From: Propionimicrobium sp. PCR01-08-3
GTDB lineage: Bacteria; Actinomycetota; Actinomycetes; Propionibacteriales; Propionibacteriaceae
Reading direction: 5' to 3'
Length of the DNA stretch: 64,000 nt
Assembly: GCF_030286045.1 (NCBI RefSeq)
Contig: NZ_CP127390.1
Span: forward strand, 620,001 to 684,000
Made by a program: the position numbers and the translations under genes. The stretch's first letter is position 1. The number at the start of each line of letters is the position of its first letter. Under the pieces are notes generated by a model. It worked only from the letters and a program-made list of their open reading frames with translations. It ran no database searches and was not told the DNA's origin. This document shows positions 18,515 to 27,685 of the stretch, one piece after another.

Positions 18515-19588
18515 TTAGGAGGCGTTGCCCCAGATGAGTGGGTTATCCGCTCCGGAGGCATCCACCACCAGCGGGTCGAGCATCACGGTGGCGCCCGTGT
18601 CACCGGAGGTGAAGGTGACCTCGGTATTGAGATAGGAGCCCTCAGGGGTGAAGGTGCCAGATGTGGGCACCTCTTGGCCCTGCATCGGGTAGGCGTTCAG
18701 AATCTCGGTGGCGATGCCGCCCACGCCCAGCACGTCGATGACGACTTCCGCGTCCACATACCCGTCTTTGACGTAACTGAGAACGTCGCCGAGGCCGTCA
18801 TGGGAGATGAAGAAGACGTGTCCCTCTTCGCCGGTCTTCTGCCACATGTTGTTTGTCTTGAGTGCTTCGACGGCGCCGATGGTGGCGGTGTCGGTTGGCG
18901 TATTGATCAGGTCGATCGTCTTCCCGGAAGAGTTCGCGTCGGCGATGACGTTGTTCAAGGCGCTGGTCGCCACATCGGATTCGGGGGCGCCGAGTACCGA
19001 GACGAGTTCGATATCGGGATACTGCTTGATGACGCTTTCGAATCCCTCGGAGCGTTCCTTGAACACCTGGGAGACGACTTCGCCGTACATGTTGACGACG
19101 ACGCCCTTGGGCTCGCCGTACTTCTCGGTGAGCAATTCGACGGCCTTTTCTCCGGCCATTTCGCCGGACTTGATGGAGTCGAAGAGTACTGCGACATCGG
19201 CTTCGGCGTTGTTGGCCTTGTTGTCGATGACGGCGATCGGAATGTCCGCGTCGTTGGCGCGTCCCATCACGTCGGAGATCGAATCGGAGTCATAGGGGTT
19301 GACAACGACCGCCGCAGGCATCATATTCTGGACGATGTTGTTCAACTGGTCGTTCTGCTTGGCCGCGTCCGCTTCGGCCACTGCGACCTCGCCCTTAAAG
19401 CCGAGCATGTCGGCGGCCTGGGTGACGCCATTGGCCATGGCGACGTGAACGGCTTCGGTGGAGTTCTTTGTCGAGTACCAGATTTCGCCTTCACCGCCGG
19501 ATGAACCAGAACCTGAATCTGATCCACAGGCCGCCAGGGAAATCGCCACGAGAGTCGCGGTCGCGACTGCAGTGAGCTTTTTGAACAT
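18515..19588 (-). CDS. CUT2 sugar ABC transporter substrate-binding lipoprotein
   Basis: From the ATG at 19588 the product has 357 residues. It starts with a lipoprotein signal (MFKKL, a hydrophobic core, lipobox SLAAC), then a Gly/Ser linker and a periplasmic-binding-protein type 1 fold (YSTKNSTEAVHVAMANG, AVVVNPYDSDSIS, IPIAVIDNKANN). It belongs with RbsB/XylF-type proteins. The ligand is not evident; a neighbouring SDR and FGGY kinase suggest a pentitol or uncommon pentose. A purine-rich AAAGGAAAAG lies before the start. Confidence 0.9.
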   Translation of the reverse strand: MFKKLTAVATATLVAISLAACGSDSGSGSSGGEGEIWYSTKNSTEAVHVAMANGVTQAADMLGFKGEVAVAEADAAKQNDQLNNIVQNMMPAAVVVNPYDSDSISDVMGRANDADIPIAVIDNKANNAEADVAVLFDSIKSGEMAGEKAVELLTEKYGEPKGVVVNMYGEVVSQVFKERSEGFESVIKQYPDIELVSVLGAPESDVATSALNNVIADANSSGKTIDLINTPTDTATIGAVEALKTNNMWQKTGEEGHVFFISHDGLGDVLSYVKDGYVDAEVVIDVLGVGGIATEILNAYPMQGQEVPTSGTFTPEGSYLNTEVTFTSGDTGATVMLDPLVVDASGADNPLIWGNAS

Positions 19589-19726
19589 GCGAGTCTTTTC
19601 CTTTGAGTAATCCCGACCCGTCGATTGATGTCTGAATTCGGCGGTGAATTCGGGTTGAATGTTTGTGTGCGCCGGCTTTCCCCGGCAGCTGTGACAAGAC
19701 AACCGGACGAGATGCGTGGCGTGCTG

Positions 19727-20491
19727 TTAGACGACCGTGAAGCAGCCGTCGATGATGAGGTCGGCGCCTGATGTGTAAGTGGCCGCGTCCGACAGCAGGT
19801 AGATGACGGCCCCGGCGAGTTCCTCGGGGGAGCCCATGCGCTTGAACGGGATCATGTCCGTCCAGATCTGGCGCCAGTCCTCGCGGACATTTCCGGTCAT
19901 TTCGGTGTTGATGTATCCCGGGCTGATCGAATTGACGCGAATACCCAATGGTGCCCACTCGACGGCAAGCGACTTGGTGAGATGTGCGACACCGGCCTTG
20001 GATGAGTTGTAGGACGCCTGCCCCTGCGGGATGTTGACGATGGTCGCCGACATGGACGCCGTGTTCACGATGTTGCCCTGCTTGTTGTGAGCGACCAGCC
20101 AGCGCGCAAACGCCTGTGCCACGAAGAAGATAGCGTTCAGATTGACGTCGACGACCTTGGTGAAATCGGTCGGTGTGCATTCAAGCGCCGGCTTGTGTAA
20201 GCAGATGCCCGCATTGTTGAAGAGCAGGTCGAGCGTGCCCATCCGGTCCGCCGCTTGGTCAATTGCCTTCGCGACCTGATCGGGATCGGTCACATCGCAG
20301 ACCAACGCCATTGCGCTCACGCCGTGCTGCTCGGCGATCTGGTTGGCCACTTCGGTAGCATCTTGCAGATCAAAGATGACGATGTCGGAGCCCTGGTCAG
20401 CCAGCTCTCCTGCCACCACCTTGCCGATGCCTTGGCCTCCACCGGTCACGATCGTGACCTTGCCATCCAGTGTGAATCGATCGGTCTTCAT
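19727..20491 (-). CDS. Short-chain dehydrogenase/reductase, probable polyol or ketose dehydrogenase
   Basis: The 254-residue classical SDR has the TGGGQGIG cofactor loop, NNAG, a catalytic Ser in TASMSA, YNSSK with the Tyr/Lys pair, and a PGYINTEM segment. An acidic residue after beta-strand 2 (VIFDLQD) favours NAD(H). Its general type is that of arabinitol/xylitol and sorbose-type dehydrogenases. It is the first gene of the operon with the CUT2 importer and FGGY kinase, so it likely oxidises the imported polyol to the ketose the kinase phosphorylates. The specific polyol is not decided by sequence. Confidence 0.85.
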   Translation of the reverse strand: MKTDRFTLDGKVTIVTGGGQGIGKVVAGELADQGSDIVIFDLQDATEVANQIAEQHGVSAMALVCDVTDPDQVAKAIDQAADRMGTLDLLFNNAGICLHKPALECTPTDFTKVVDVNLNAIFFVAQAFARWLVAHNKQGNIVNTASMSATIVNIPQGQASYNSSKAGVAHLTKSLAVEWAPLGIRVNSISPGYINTEMTGNVREDWRQIWTDMIPFKRMGSPEELAGAVIYLLSDAATYTSGADLIIDGCFTVV

Positions 20492-20800
20492 TTACTTACC
20501 TCCACCCTCGCACCCTTGCGATCTAGGTTCGGCCGCATCGACGCGGCCTGCTAGTTCAAGAAACTGGTTTAACAAAAGCACATTACGAAACTAGGTGTCA
20601 AGAGGTGTACGGAATCTTCCTGGCGTGTTTGGCCGCGCTTCCGGCCGTGGGTGTTGGGGACTGTGAACGGGGGCGTGTAGCCAACGTTTGGCGCGGGCTG
20701 GCCTGTGCCATCTCGGGTTTCCCCATGACGCAATGCTCCGAGAGTTTGGGGGTATCGTCCGAAGCGTGATGCGGGAACGCGATTCAGCGGTATCTGTAGC
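20492..20800. promoter_or_regulatory. Promoter/leader region of the SDR-CUT2-kinase operon
   Basis: This 309-bp gap has no credible gene. Reading leftward it carries two AGTTTC elements (about 20595 and 20566) and a GAACTAG, giving an outer CTAGTT...AACTAG inverted repeat, a possible ROK-type operator. GGCCGC/GCGGCC (20531-20548) forms a small leader hairpin. The stretch 20550-20600 is markedly A+T-rich and probably contains the promoter. Confidence 0.45.
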
Positions 20801-22054
20801 TCAGGGAATACCATTCGTCCAGGCAATCGGGTCATCGACCAGACGTTGCAGTACCTTGTGCGCAGCGCCGATGACCGCGAGATCGGCGCGTACCTCGGAG
20901 ATTCGGAGCTCGGGTTCGGCCCACGGTGACTGGAGGACTCGGGCGTGCAACTCATCGCGAGCGGGGGGAATGAGTTCGTCCGCGAGAACCGCGACGTTGC
21001 CGCCGAGGATGATCTCGGGGATGTCGACCGTATTCACGATCGCCGACAGGGCACGACCAAGCGCGGCGCCGCCGGTGGCGATCGCCGATCGCGCCTCGGA
21101 CGACCCGTCGCGCGCGGCCGAGACGATCTCTTCGGGTGTCGAACCAGCAGGTAGTCCTGCACTGCGCGCCAACGCCCGGAGTCCCAGATATGCCTCCAAA
21201 CAGCCGGTGGCGCCGCAGGAGCATATCGGTCCCGACGGATCCACACAGATGTGCCCGATTTCTCCCGACCAGCCGTGTGCCCCGGCCAAAGGGTGATGAT
21301 CGATGATGATTCCGGCGCCAATGCCGACCTCACCGGAAACGTAGACGAAGGAGGCCGGTCCGTCGGGAGCACCGGGCCGCGGATTCGCGACCGCAAACGC
21401 GGCAAGATCCGCCTCGTTGGCAACCAGAACCGGGTTGAGATCTGACAACGGCTCCAATAACTCGTCGAGGGACAGATCACGCCAGCCCAGATTCGGGGCA
21501 AGAGCCAGGGTCTCCAAGGAAACCAGCCCCGGCAAGGCCAGTCCCGAGCCGACGAAGACCGGATTCGCGGCCTTTGCTGATTTCATTGCGGCAGTCATCA
21601 CACGTCGGGCGAGGTCGACGAGTTGGGCCATGGCGACCGCGGGGTCAGATCCGGCAAAATCACCTCTGACGGTTTCTTGCGCCAAGATCTCGCCGGTCAG
21701 TTCGACGGCGCAGGCCGACAGGTAACTGATGTTGATCTCGACACCGAGACTGACCACGCGCCCGAATTGGGGAGCGAGCGGGATACCGGGGCGTCCTCTG
21801 GATGCGTCGCCGGAAGGGCTGCAATCGCAGACCAGCCCCGTGTTGCAGAGTTCGTCCACCAGGCGCGACACAGTGGCGCGGGTCGTCCCCATCCGCGAGG
21901 CGATCGTTGCTCGCGATACCGCGCCGGGGGCGGCCAGAATATGCCGCAGCACCAATGACAGGTTCATGGCGCGCACGCTCTCGACGTTGATCCCTGTTTG
22001 GAGTCGGGGGACTGTTTGACGACTTGATGATATTCGAGGCCGGCCGGCGGTCAT
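20801..22054 (-). CDS. ROK-family transcriptional regulator, probable xylose repressor (XylR-like)
   Basis: The 417-residue protein has an N-terminal winged helix (SRATIASRMGTTRATVSRLVDEL), a ROK kinase-like sensor domain with VGSGLALPGLV and GEVGIGAGIIID, and the zinc motif CSCGATGCLEAYLG. It is transcribed divergently from xylA, the classic position of XylR. A perfect inverted repeat lies 107-128 bp upstream of its start and 44 bp before xylA. Regulation of xylA/xylB by xylose is the most likely role. Control of the SDR operon just downstream is also possible. Confidence 0.85.
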   Translation of the reverse strand: MTAGRPRISSSRQTVPRLQTGINVESVRAMNLSLVLRHILAAPGAVSRATIASRMGTTRATVSRLVDELCNTGLVCDCSPSGDASRGRPGIPLAPQFGRVVSLGVEINISYLSACAVELTGEILAQETVRGDFAGSDPAVAMAQLVDLARRVMTAAMKSAKAANPVFVGSGLALPGLVSLETLALAPNLGWRDLSLDELLEPLSDLNPVLVANEADLAAFAVANPRPGAPDGPASFVYVSGEVGIGAGIIIDHHPLAGAHGWSGEIGHICVDPSGPICSCGATGCLEAYLGLRALARSAGLPAGSTPEEIVSAARDGSSEARSAIATGGAALGRALSAIVNTVDIPEIILGGNVAVLADELIPPARDELHARVLQSPWAEPELRISEVRADLAVIGAAHKVLQRLVDDPIAWTNGIP

Positions 22055-22160
22055 GTTCGATGACTATACCCACGAGCGGCAGCTCGGGGTGCCCTCGCGC
22101 CGCCCCGTCGCTGGATCTGTGTGATGGCGGGTCTTGACGTGTCGTCCCACTCGTGCCTAT

Positions 22161-22182
22161 TGTTTTGTATCGCAACAAAACA
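22161..22182. promoter_or_regulatory. Probable XylR operator in front of xylA
   Basis: TGTTTTGT and ACAAAACA form a perfect 8-bp inverted repeat with a 6-base centre. It is strikingly A+T-rich for this genome. It lies in the divergent ROK-xylA region and resembles the A+T-rich palindromes bound by ROK-type xylose repressors. Confidence 0.6.
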
Positions 22183-22225
22183 GGTTGCAGCGGCGGTGCT
22201 GCGACGCGCACATGGAGGTGTTCAG

Positions 22226-23572
22226 ATGGCAGATCTGTGGAATATCGGGCCGATTCCCTTCGTCGGGAAGTCCGATCCACGCCAGGGCCTGGGTTTCCGC
22301 TATTACCAGCCAGATCGGGTGGTGGCCGGCAAGTCGATGGCCGAATGGTTGCGTTTCGCTGTCGCCTACTGGCACACCTTCGATCAGCGCTTGGTCGATC
22401 CATTCGGCGACGGCACCGCGCAGCGTCCCTACGACCGTTTCACCGATCCGGTCGAATTGGCACTTGCCAAGGTTGATTACACGTTTGAGCTCTATACGAA
22501 GCTCGGGGTGCAGTTCTTCTGCTTCCACGATCGCGATATCGCTCCCGAAGGCGATACCCTGCGCGAGACCAACGCGATTCTCGACAAGGTTGTCGACCGC
22601 ATCGCCGAGCTTCAGCAGGCCACCGGCGTCCAACTGCTGTGGAATACCTGCAATCTCTTCAACAATCCGCGCTTCGTGGCCGGCGCAGCCACGTCGCCCT
22701 ATGCCGATGTCTTCGCCTACTCCGGCGCTCAGCTGAAGCACAGCCTGGAAATCGCCCAGCGCTTGGGCGCCCAGAATTACGTCTTTTGGGGTGGACGCGA
22801 GGGCTACGAGAATGTCTGGAACACCGATCTCAAGCGTGAGCAGGACCATCAGGCCAGGTTCTTCCAGATGGCTGTTGACTACGCCCATGAGATCGGGCTG
22901 GACGCGCAGTTCCTGATCGAGCCGAAGCCGAAGGAGCCGACCTCGCATCAGTACGATTTCGACGCAGCGACCACTATCGCGTTCCTCAAGACCTACGGCC
23001 TCGACGGTGATTTCAAGCTGAATCTCGAAGGCAACCATGCCAACTTGGCCGGCCACAGCTACCAGCACGAGATCCGCGTTGCACGGGCTGCGGGTCTGCT
23101 CGGTTCGTTGGACGCCAACCAGGGCGACAAGCTGCTGGGCTGGGACCTGGATGAATTCCCGTCCGATCTCTACGAGACGACTTCGGTGATGTGGGAAGTG
23201 CTGGACGAAGGATCGATCGGACCGCACGGCGGCCTCAACTTCGACGCCAAGCCCCGTCGTACTTCCTTCACCGCGGAGGACTTGTTCCGCTCGCACATCG
23301 TCGGCATGGACTCCTACGCCGCCGGCCTGTTGGTGGCCGCGAAATTGCACGAGGATCGCTACTTCGAGAATTTGGTGGCCGAACGGTACGGTTCGTTCGA
23401 CTCGGGTATCGGTGCTGCTGTCGAGGATGGGTCCGCGAGCTTGGCCGATCTGGAGACGTATGCACTCGATCTGACGCAGCGCCAACTCGTGGATGCGACG
23501 CGCTCTGACCACTTGGAGTCTGTCAAAGCAACCATCAACAACTATCTGGTGGATGCGCTGGCTGAGGCGTGA
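22226..23572 (+). CDS. xylA: Xylose isomerase
   Basis: From the ATG at 22226, five bases after GGAGGTG, the protein has 448 residues, which fits class II xylose isomerases (about 440) rather than the shorter class I common in Streptomyces. Hallmarks include [13 protein letters not shown] with the catalytic His, [29 protein letters not shown] (metal-binding acids), [23 protein letters not shown] and GWDLDEFP. It interconverts D-xylose and D-xylulose. The xylulose is phosphorylated by the xylB product downstream. Confidence 0.96.
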   Translation: MADLWNIGPIPFVGKSDPRQGLGFRYYQPDRVVAGKSMAEWLRFAVAYWHTFDQRLVDPFGDGTAQRPYDRFTDPVELALAKVDYTFELYTKLGVQFFCFHDRDIAPEGDTLRETNAILDKVVDRIAELQQATGVQLLWNTCNLFNNPRFVAGAATSPYADVFAYSGAQLKHSLEIAQRLGAQNYVFWGGREGYENVWNTDLKREQDHQARFFQMAVDYAHEIGLDAQFLIEPKPKEPTSHQYDFDAATTIAFLKTYGLDGDFKLNLEGNHANLAGHSYQHEIRVARAAGLLGSLDANQGDKLLGWDLDEFPSDLYETTSVMWEVLDEGSIGPHGGLNFDAKPRRTSFTAEDLFRSHIVGMDSYAAGLLVAAKLHEDRYFENLVAERYGSFDSGIGAAVEDGSASLADLETYALDLTQRQLVDATRSDHLESVKATINNYLVDALAEA

Positions 23573-23707
23573 AGCTGATGCTGGCTGATCGCGGGACCTA
23601 TTTCGGAATCGGATGAACTCTCGTGGAGACGAACACTTCGGAAGCGTGGAGCACGACTTGTGTGCGGACTTCGAGGTGTTCCGTCTTTGGGGTGTCTCGA
23701 GGGCTTG

Positions 23708-23723
23708 GTCTCGATTTCGAGAC
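23708..23723. promoter_or_regulatory. Inverted repeat between xylA and xylB
   Basis: GTCTCGA-TT-TCGAGAC is a perfect 16-bp palindrome 50 bp before xylB in the 200-bp xylA-xylB gap. It may be an operator or a compact hairpin. It differs from the site before xylA. Confidence 0.35.
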
Positions 23724-23773
23724 TCAAATCCTGACTTGGTCGGTACTAGTGAGACGAAGAGAAGGACGCGAAG

Positions 23774-25177
23774 ATGAGCACTGATCGCCCGTATGTCGCG
23801 GGAGTCGATTCGTCGACGCAGGCATGCAAGGTCTTGATTGTCGATCCGGAAACCGGCGCGGTCGTGCGCCAGGGCCGCGCAGCTCACATTGATGCGACCG
23901 AGTGCGACCCCGAGATCTGGTGGCAGGCTTTCCTGTCGGCTGTTGACGACGCCGGTGGCCTGGACGATGTAGCTGCGCTGTCGGTTGGCGGGCAGCAGCA
24001 CGGCATGGTCTGTCTGGACGCTGCCGGACAGGTGATTCGTCCCGCATTGTTATGGAACGACACCCGCTCAGCGGATGCTGCTCATGACCTGACTTTGGAA
24101 GCCGGAGACGGCGACGAAGCGGCAGGTGCGAAGTGGTGGGCAGAGGCCACGGGTTCGGTTCCGGTGGCTTCACTGACCGTGACCAAACTGCGCTGGCTGG
24201 CAGATCATGAGCCGGACAATACCGCTCGTCTTGCCGCTGTCTGCTTGCCGCACGACTGGTTGACCTGGAAGATCGCGGGTACGTCGTCGCTGGCCAGGCT
24301 GGTTACCGACCGCTCGGATGCGTCCGGCACCGGATACATGGCGCGTGTCGGCCGCGAGAAACCGGAGCAGGGTGAGTACCGTCGGGACATTCTCGCCAGG
24401 GCCCTTCGAATTGATGAGTCGGTGGCGGAGAGGATCGCGTTGCCGAAGATCCTTGCGCCTTTCGAATCTGCCGGATGCGGGGATGCTGCTCGCGGCTGGG
24501 AGGGCATCAAGCTCGGGCCCGGCTGCGGTGACAACGCCGGCGCCGCCCTCGGAGTTGGCCTTTCGTCCGGTCAGGCGATGCTCTCGTTGGGCACTTCCGG
24601 GGTGGTCGCCGCTGTCTCGGATCACTCGGTCGTCGATCCGTCAGGGCTGGTCACGGGCTTCGCGGATGCCACTGGACGATGGCTCCCGCTGGCCTGCACG
24701 CTCAACGCCTCGCGCATCATCGATGCCATGGCCCGCGTTATTGGTGTCGGCTACGACGAGTTCTCCCGGCTCGCGCTGTCGGTTCCTGACGCCGGGGGTC
24801 TCGTCCTCACCCCGTATTTCGAGGGTGAGCGGACGCCGAACCTTCCCGATGCATCCGCGTCGCTCACGGGCATGAGGCTTTCGAATTGCGACCCGGCCCA
24901 CATAGCGCGGGCGAGTGTCGAAGGCCTGCTGATCCTGATGCGCGGGGCGCTTGATGCCGTTCGTGACGCTGGCGTGAGGGTGGAACGCATACAACTCGTG
25001 GGAGGAGGAGCACAGTTGGAGGCAATCCAGCGGCTAGCGTCGTCTCTGCTTGACATGGAAGTCGAGATACCAGAGACCGGCGAATACGTCGCATTGGGGG
25101 CGGCCCGTCAGGCGGCCGAGGTGCTCAACAACGCCGAGCGACAGAGACAAGTTCTGAAAATTCGAAATCACAAATAG
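23774..25177 (+). CDS. xylB: Xylulokinase
   Basis: The 467-residue FGGY kinase has VAGVDSSTQACKVLIVD (phosphate 1), SVGGQQHGMVCLD, LWNDTRSADA, the catalytic GPGCGDNAGAALGVGLSSGQA region with LSLGTSGVVAA, and QLVGGGAQLEAIQRLA. These are xylulokinase-type signatures, stronger than for the kinase at 12981. It phosphorylates D-xylulose to xylulose-5-phosphate for the pentose phosphate or phosphoketolase route. AGAAGGA precedes the start, and a palindrome lies in the upstream gap. Confidence 0.93.
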   Translation: MSTDRPYVAGVDSSTQACKVLIVDPETGAVVRQGRAAHIDATECDPEIWWQAFLSAVDDAGGLDDVAALSVGGQQHGMVCLDAAGQVIRPALLWNDTRSADAAHDLTLEAGDGDEAAGAKWWAEATGSVPVASLTVTKLRWLADHEPDNTARLAAVCLPHDWLTWKIAGTSSLARLVTDRSDASGTGYMARVGREKPEQGEYRRDILARALRIDESVAERIALPKILAPFESAGCGDAARGWEGIKLGPGCGDNAGAALGVGLSSGQAMLSLGTSGVVAAVSDHSVVDPSGLVTGFADATGRWLPLACTLNASRIIDAMARVIGVGYDEFSRLALSVPDAGGLVLTPYFEGERTPNLPDASASLTGMRLSNCDPAHIARASVEGLLILMRGALDAVRDAGVRVERIQLVGGGAQLEAIQRLASSLLDMEVEIPETGEYVALGAARQAAEVLNNAERQRQVLKIRNHK

Positions 25178-25322
25178 ATGGCTCGCGCTACTGGAGCACA
25201 AGCGACAACAAGCCCGGGGGTGATGACACGTCAAGATCTCAATGAGTTTGATAACCGTCATTCAGCAATATGACGCTATGCCCAAAGGATGAATCAAAGT
25301 TTTGCTGGGTTCCTGCTAGATC

Positions 25323-25341
25323 CACTCTTTCGTGAAGAGTG
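25323..25341. promoter_or_regulatory. Palindrome upstream of the xylo-oligosaccharide operon
   Basis: CACTCTT and AAGAGTG form a perfect 7-bp inverted repeat around TCGTG, 90 bp before the binding-protein gene. It sits in an A+T-rich 254-bp gap that should hold the operon promoter. A weaker ATTGTT/AACAAT pair lies at 25365-25393. The cognate regulator is unknown. Confidence 0.45.
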
Positions 25342-25431
25342 AAGCAAATATTAACTATCAGAGCATTGTTGCTCAAACCAGACCGTGAACAATAACAGTG
25401 GTCGAATTCTTCTAATTCTCGGAGGTCTAGA

Positions 25432-26769
25432 ATGTTGCCTACCTTTAATCGTCGTGGGTTTCTCACCATGTCTGTCGGCGTCGGCGCTGCGGCTGCTTTG
25501 TCGTCATGCGGAACGTCCGGTCCCTCAACGTCGGCCTCTGCCGGCGGTGGATCGAATGGTGAAGCGACCCTATGGTCATTGACGGCTGCGCCAAATGAGA
25601 CGATTCATGATCCTGCTGTTCAGCGCTACAACCAGTTGTCAGACAGGCTGGGGACCGTATCGGCCACCTATTTCCAGAATGATGCCTACAAACAAAAGAT
25701 CCGCATGGCGATCGGAGCAGGCGAGGCACCGGATGCCTTCTACGGGTGGGGCGGCGGAGGCCTGAGGACGTGGGTCGACTCCGGAAGCGTCCTCGATCTG
25801 ACCGACTGGCTGGAAGAGGATGGCTTCAAAGACAAGTTTGTGGCAAACGCATGGCCGGCCGGCTCTGTTGATGCGCGCATCTATGGCATGCCGATCAATG
25901 CGACGAACCCTGTCGTCATGTTTTACAACAACGAGCTATTCGATCAGGCTGGCGCAAACCAACCGACGACGTGGGATGAGCTGATGGGCCTCGTCGAGTC
26001 GTTCAACTCCAAGGGGATTGCACCAATTTCGTTGGCCGGACAATCGCGGTGGACATCAATGATGTATCTCGAGTGCATCCTTGACCGGGTGGCCGCACCT
26101 GAGGTGTTCAAGCGGATTCTCGCCGGCGAACAAGATGCGTGGCTCGACGACTCGGTCGTTCAGATGGGCCAGCGGGTTCAGGAGCTCGTGGATGCCAATG
26201 CGTTCGTGCAGGGCTTTGCCTCAATGGCGACAGACAACTCCGCAGACTACGCGTTGCTGTGGACCGGTAAAGCGGCGATGCTGCTCCAGCTCTCATCGGG
26301 CTTCGCTCGATTCAAGAATGAGGGCGGTGATTTTATCTCGGCCGGCAAACTCGGCTACTCGCTGTTCCCGAGCATTACTGGCGGCGCGGGCGACGGGGCG
26401 AACTTGGCAGGCAATCCTTGTAGCTACTTCTCGATCAACGCTGCCGCTTCAGAAGAACAGCAGAACATAATGAAGGACTTTTTCAAGCGTGGATTCTGGA
26501 CAGAGGAGACTCTGCAGGCGTACGTGGATGGCGGAAGCGTTCCGGTGTTCACCGGTGCGGAGGACATGATTAACGCTTCGGACGACAGTGAGTTCTTGGG
26601 TTTCGTCTCGGATGCGTTCAATGCGGCGCCCAACTTCACTCAGTCCTGGGATCAGGCGTTGGAACCCACAGCCGCCGAAGCCCTACTAAGCAACATTGAC
26701 GAACTGTTCTTGAAGAACATCACACCGGAGCAATTCGCCGAGAACATGAATGCGGCATCGAAGGGCTAG
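25432..26769 (+). CDS. CUT1 ABC transporter substrate-binding lipoprotein (probable xylo-oligosaccharide)
   Basis: The 445-residue family 1 solute-binding protein has an N-terminal twin-arginine motif (NRRGFLTMS), a short hydrophobic core and a lipobox (ALSSC), so it may be a Tat-exported lipoprotein. The mature region has FYNNELFDQAG and TTWDELM, typical of CUT1 binding proteins. It is followed by two permeases and a GH120 beta-xylosidase and lies next to xylA/xylB, so a xylo-oligosaccharide ligand is inferred. The ATG follows TCGGAGGTC. Confidence 0.9.
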   Translation: MLPTFNRRGFLTMSVGVGAAAALSSCGTSGPSTSASAGGGSNGEATLWSLTAAPNETIHDPAVQRYNQLSDRLGTVSATYFQNDAYKQKIRMAIGAGEAPDAFYGWGGGGLRTWVDSGSVLDLTDWLEEDGFKDKFVANAWPAGSVDARIYGMPINATNPVVMFYNNELFDQAGANQPTTWDELMGLVESFNSKGIAPISLAGQSRWTSMMYLECILDRVAAPEVFKRILAGEQDAWLDDSVVQMGQRVQELVDANAFVQGFASMATDNSADYALLWTGKAAMLLQLSSGFARFKNEGGDFISAGKLGYSLFPSITGGAGDGANLAGNPCSYFSINAAASEEQQNIMKDFFKRGFWTEETLQAYVDGGSVPVFTGAEDMINASDDSEFLGFVSDAFNAAPNFTQSWDQALEPTAAEALLSNIDELFLKNITPEQFAENMNAASKG

Positions 26770-26771
26770 TC

Positions 26772-27683
26772 ATGTCGGAAGACGTTTTAGCCGATGAAGT
26801 TGTTCGGCGAGAGACAAAGAGAAGCGGCCTCCTTGTCTTTGCAGCTCCGGCGCTGGTGATGTTCGCTGCTTTCGCGTTGCTCCCGCTGGTGGGCGTCATC
26901 ATCTTGTCATTCACGTCATGGAATGGTGTTGGACCCATTGCGTGGGCAGGGCTTGATAGTTGGCGAGAGGCATTGTCTCGCCCGACTACTTGGAGCGGGC
27001 TTTGGCTGACCCTACGCATCATCGTGCTGAGTTGGTTAGTTCAAACACCAATGAGTATCTTGCTCGGCACATTCTTGGCCGGGCAACAGAAGTACCGAAA
27101 CTTCCTGGCAATACTGTATTTCTTGCCGATGCTGCTTAGTTCTGCAGCTATCGCGATTACCTTCAAGACCCTTCTGGATCCCTATTTTGGGTTGTCTGCC
27201 GGCCTAGGCATTCCCGCTTTCGCTCAGGATTGGCTTGGACGCTCCGACCTCGTATGGTGGGTTCTAATTTTCATCATCGCTTGGCAGTTCATACCATTTC
27301 ACACACTTATTTACCAAGGTGGAGTGAGACAGATCCCAATTGAACTATATGAGGCTGCCGAGGTTGACGGCGCTAGCCGGGTATCCCAGTTTTTCTCAAT
27401 CACTTTGCCGCAACTAAAGAATACGATTATCACCTCATCGACGTTGATGTCTGTCGGCGCCTTGACGTATTTCGACATCATATATGTCTTAACGGGCGGC
27501 GGCCCCGGGACGGCCACCCGAATACTTCCTCTCGACATGTACATAACAGGCTTTCGAGGAAACGAAATGGGTGTAGCCAGTTGTCTGGCGGTCTTCCTCG
27601 TATTGATCGGCCTCGCTTTGGCCCTCGGCGTGCAAGCGCTCGGAGGCAAGGACTCCTCTTCGCAGCTGGAAGGGGCGATGTAG
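26772..27683 (+). CDS. CUT1 ABC transporter permease (MalF-like)
   Basis: The 303-residue protein has six predicted transmembrane helices and the EAA loop YEAAEVDGASRVSQFFSITLPQLKN, which contacts the ATPase. Two bases separate it from the binding-protein gene. The LSSAAIAITFKTLLDPYFG and VLTGGGPGTATR segments are typical of MalF/UgpA proteins. Together with the permease at 27686 it would form the channel for the oligosaccharide. Confidence 0.92.
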   Translation: MSEDVLADEVVRRETKRSGLLVFAAPALVMFAAFALLPLVGVIILSFTSWNGVGPIAWAGLDSWREALSRPTTWSGLWLTLRIIVLSWLVQTPMSILLGTFLAGQQKYRNFLAILYFLPMLLSSAAIAITFKTLLDPYFGLSAGLGIPAFAQDWLGRSDLVWWVLIFIIAWQFIPFHTLIYQGGVRQIPIELYEAAEVDGASRVSQFFSITLPQLKNTIITSSTLMSVGALTYFDIIYVLTGGGPGTATRILPLDMYITGFRGNEMGVASCLAVFLVLIGLALALGVQALGGKDSSSQLEGAM

Positions 27684-27685
27684 CC

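Noticed and set aside
22157-24001. 614-codon minus-strand frame across xylA and the start of xylB
   Set aside because: It covers two well-supported genes on the other strand and lacks any family signature.
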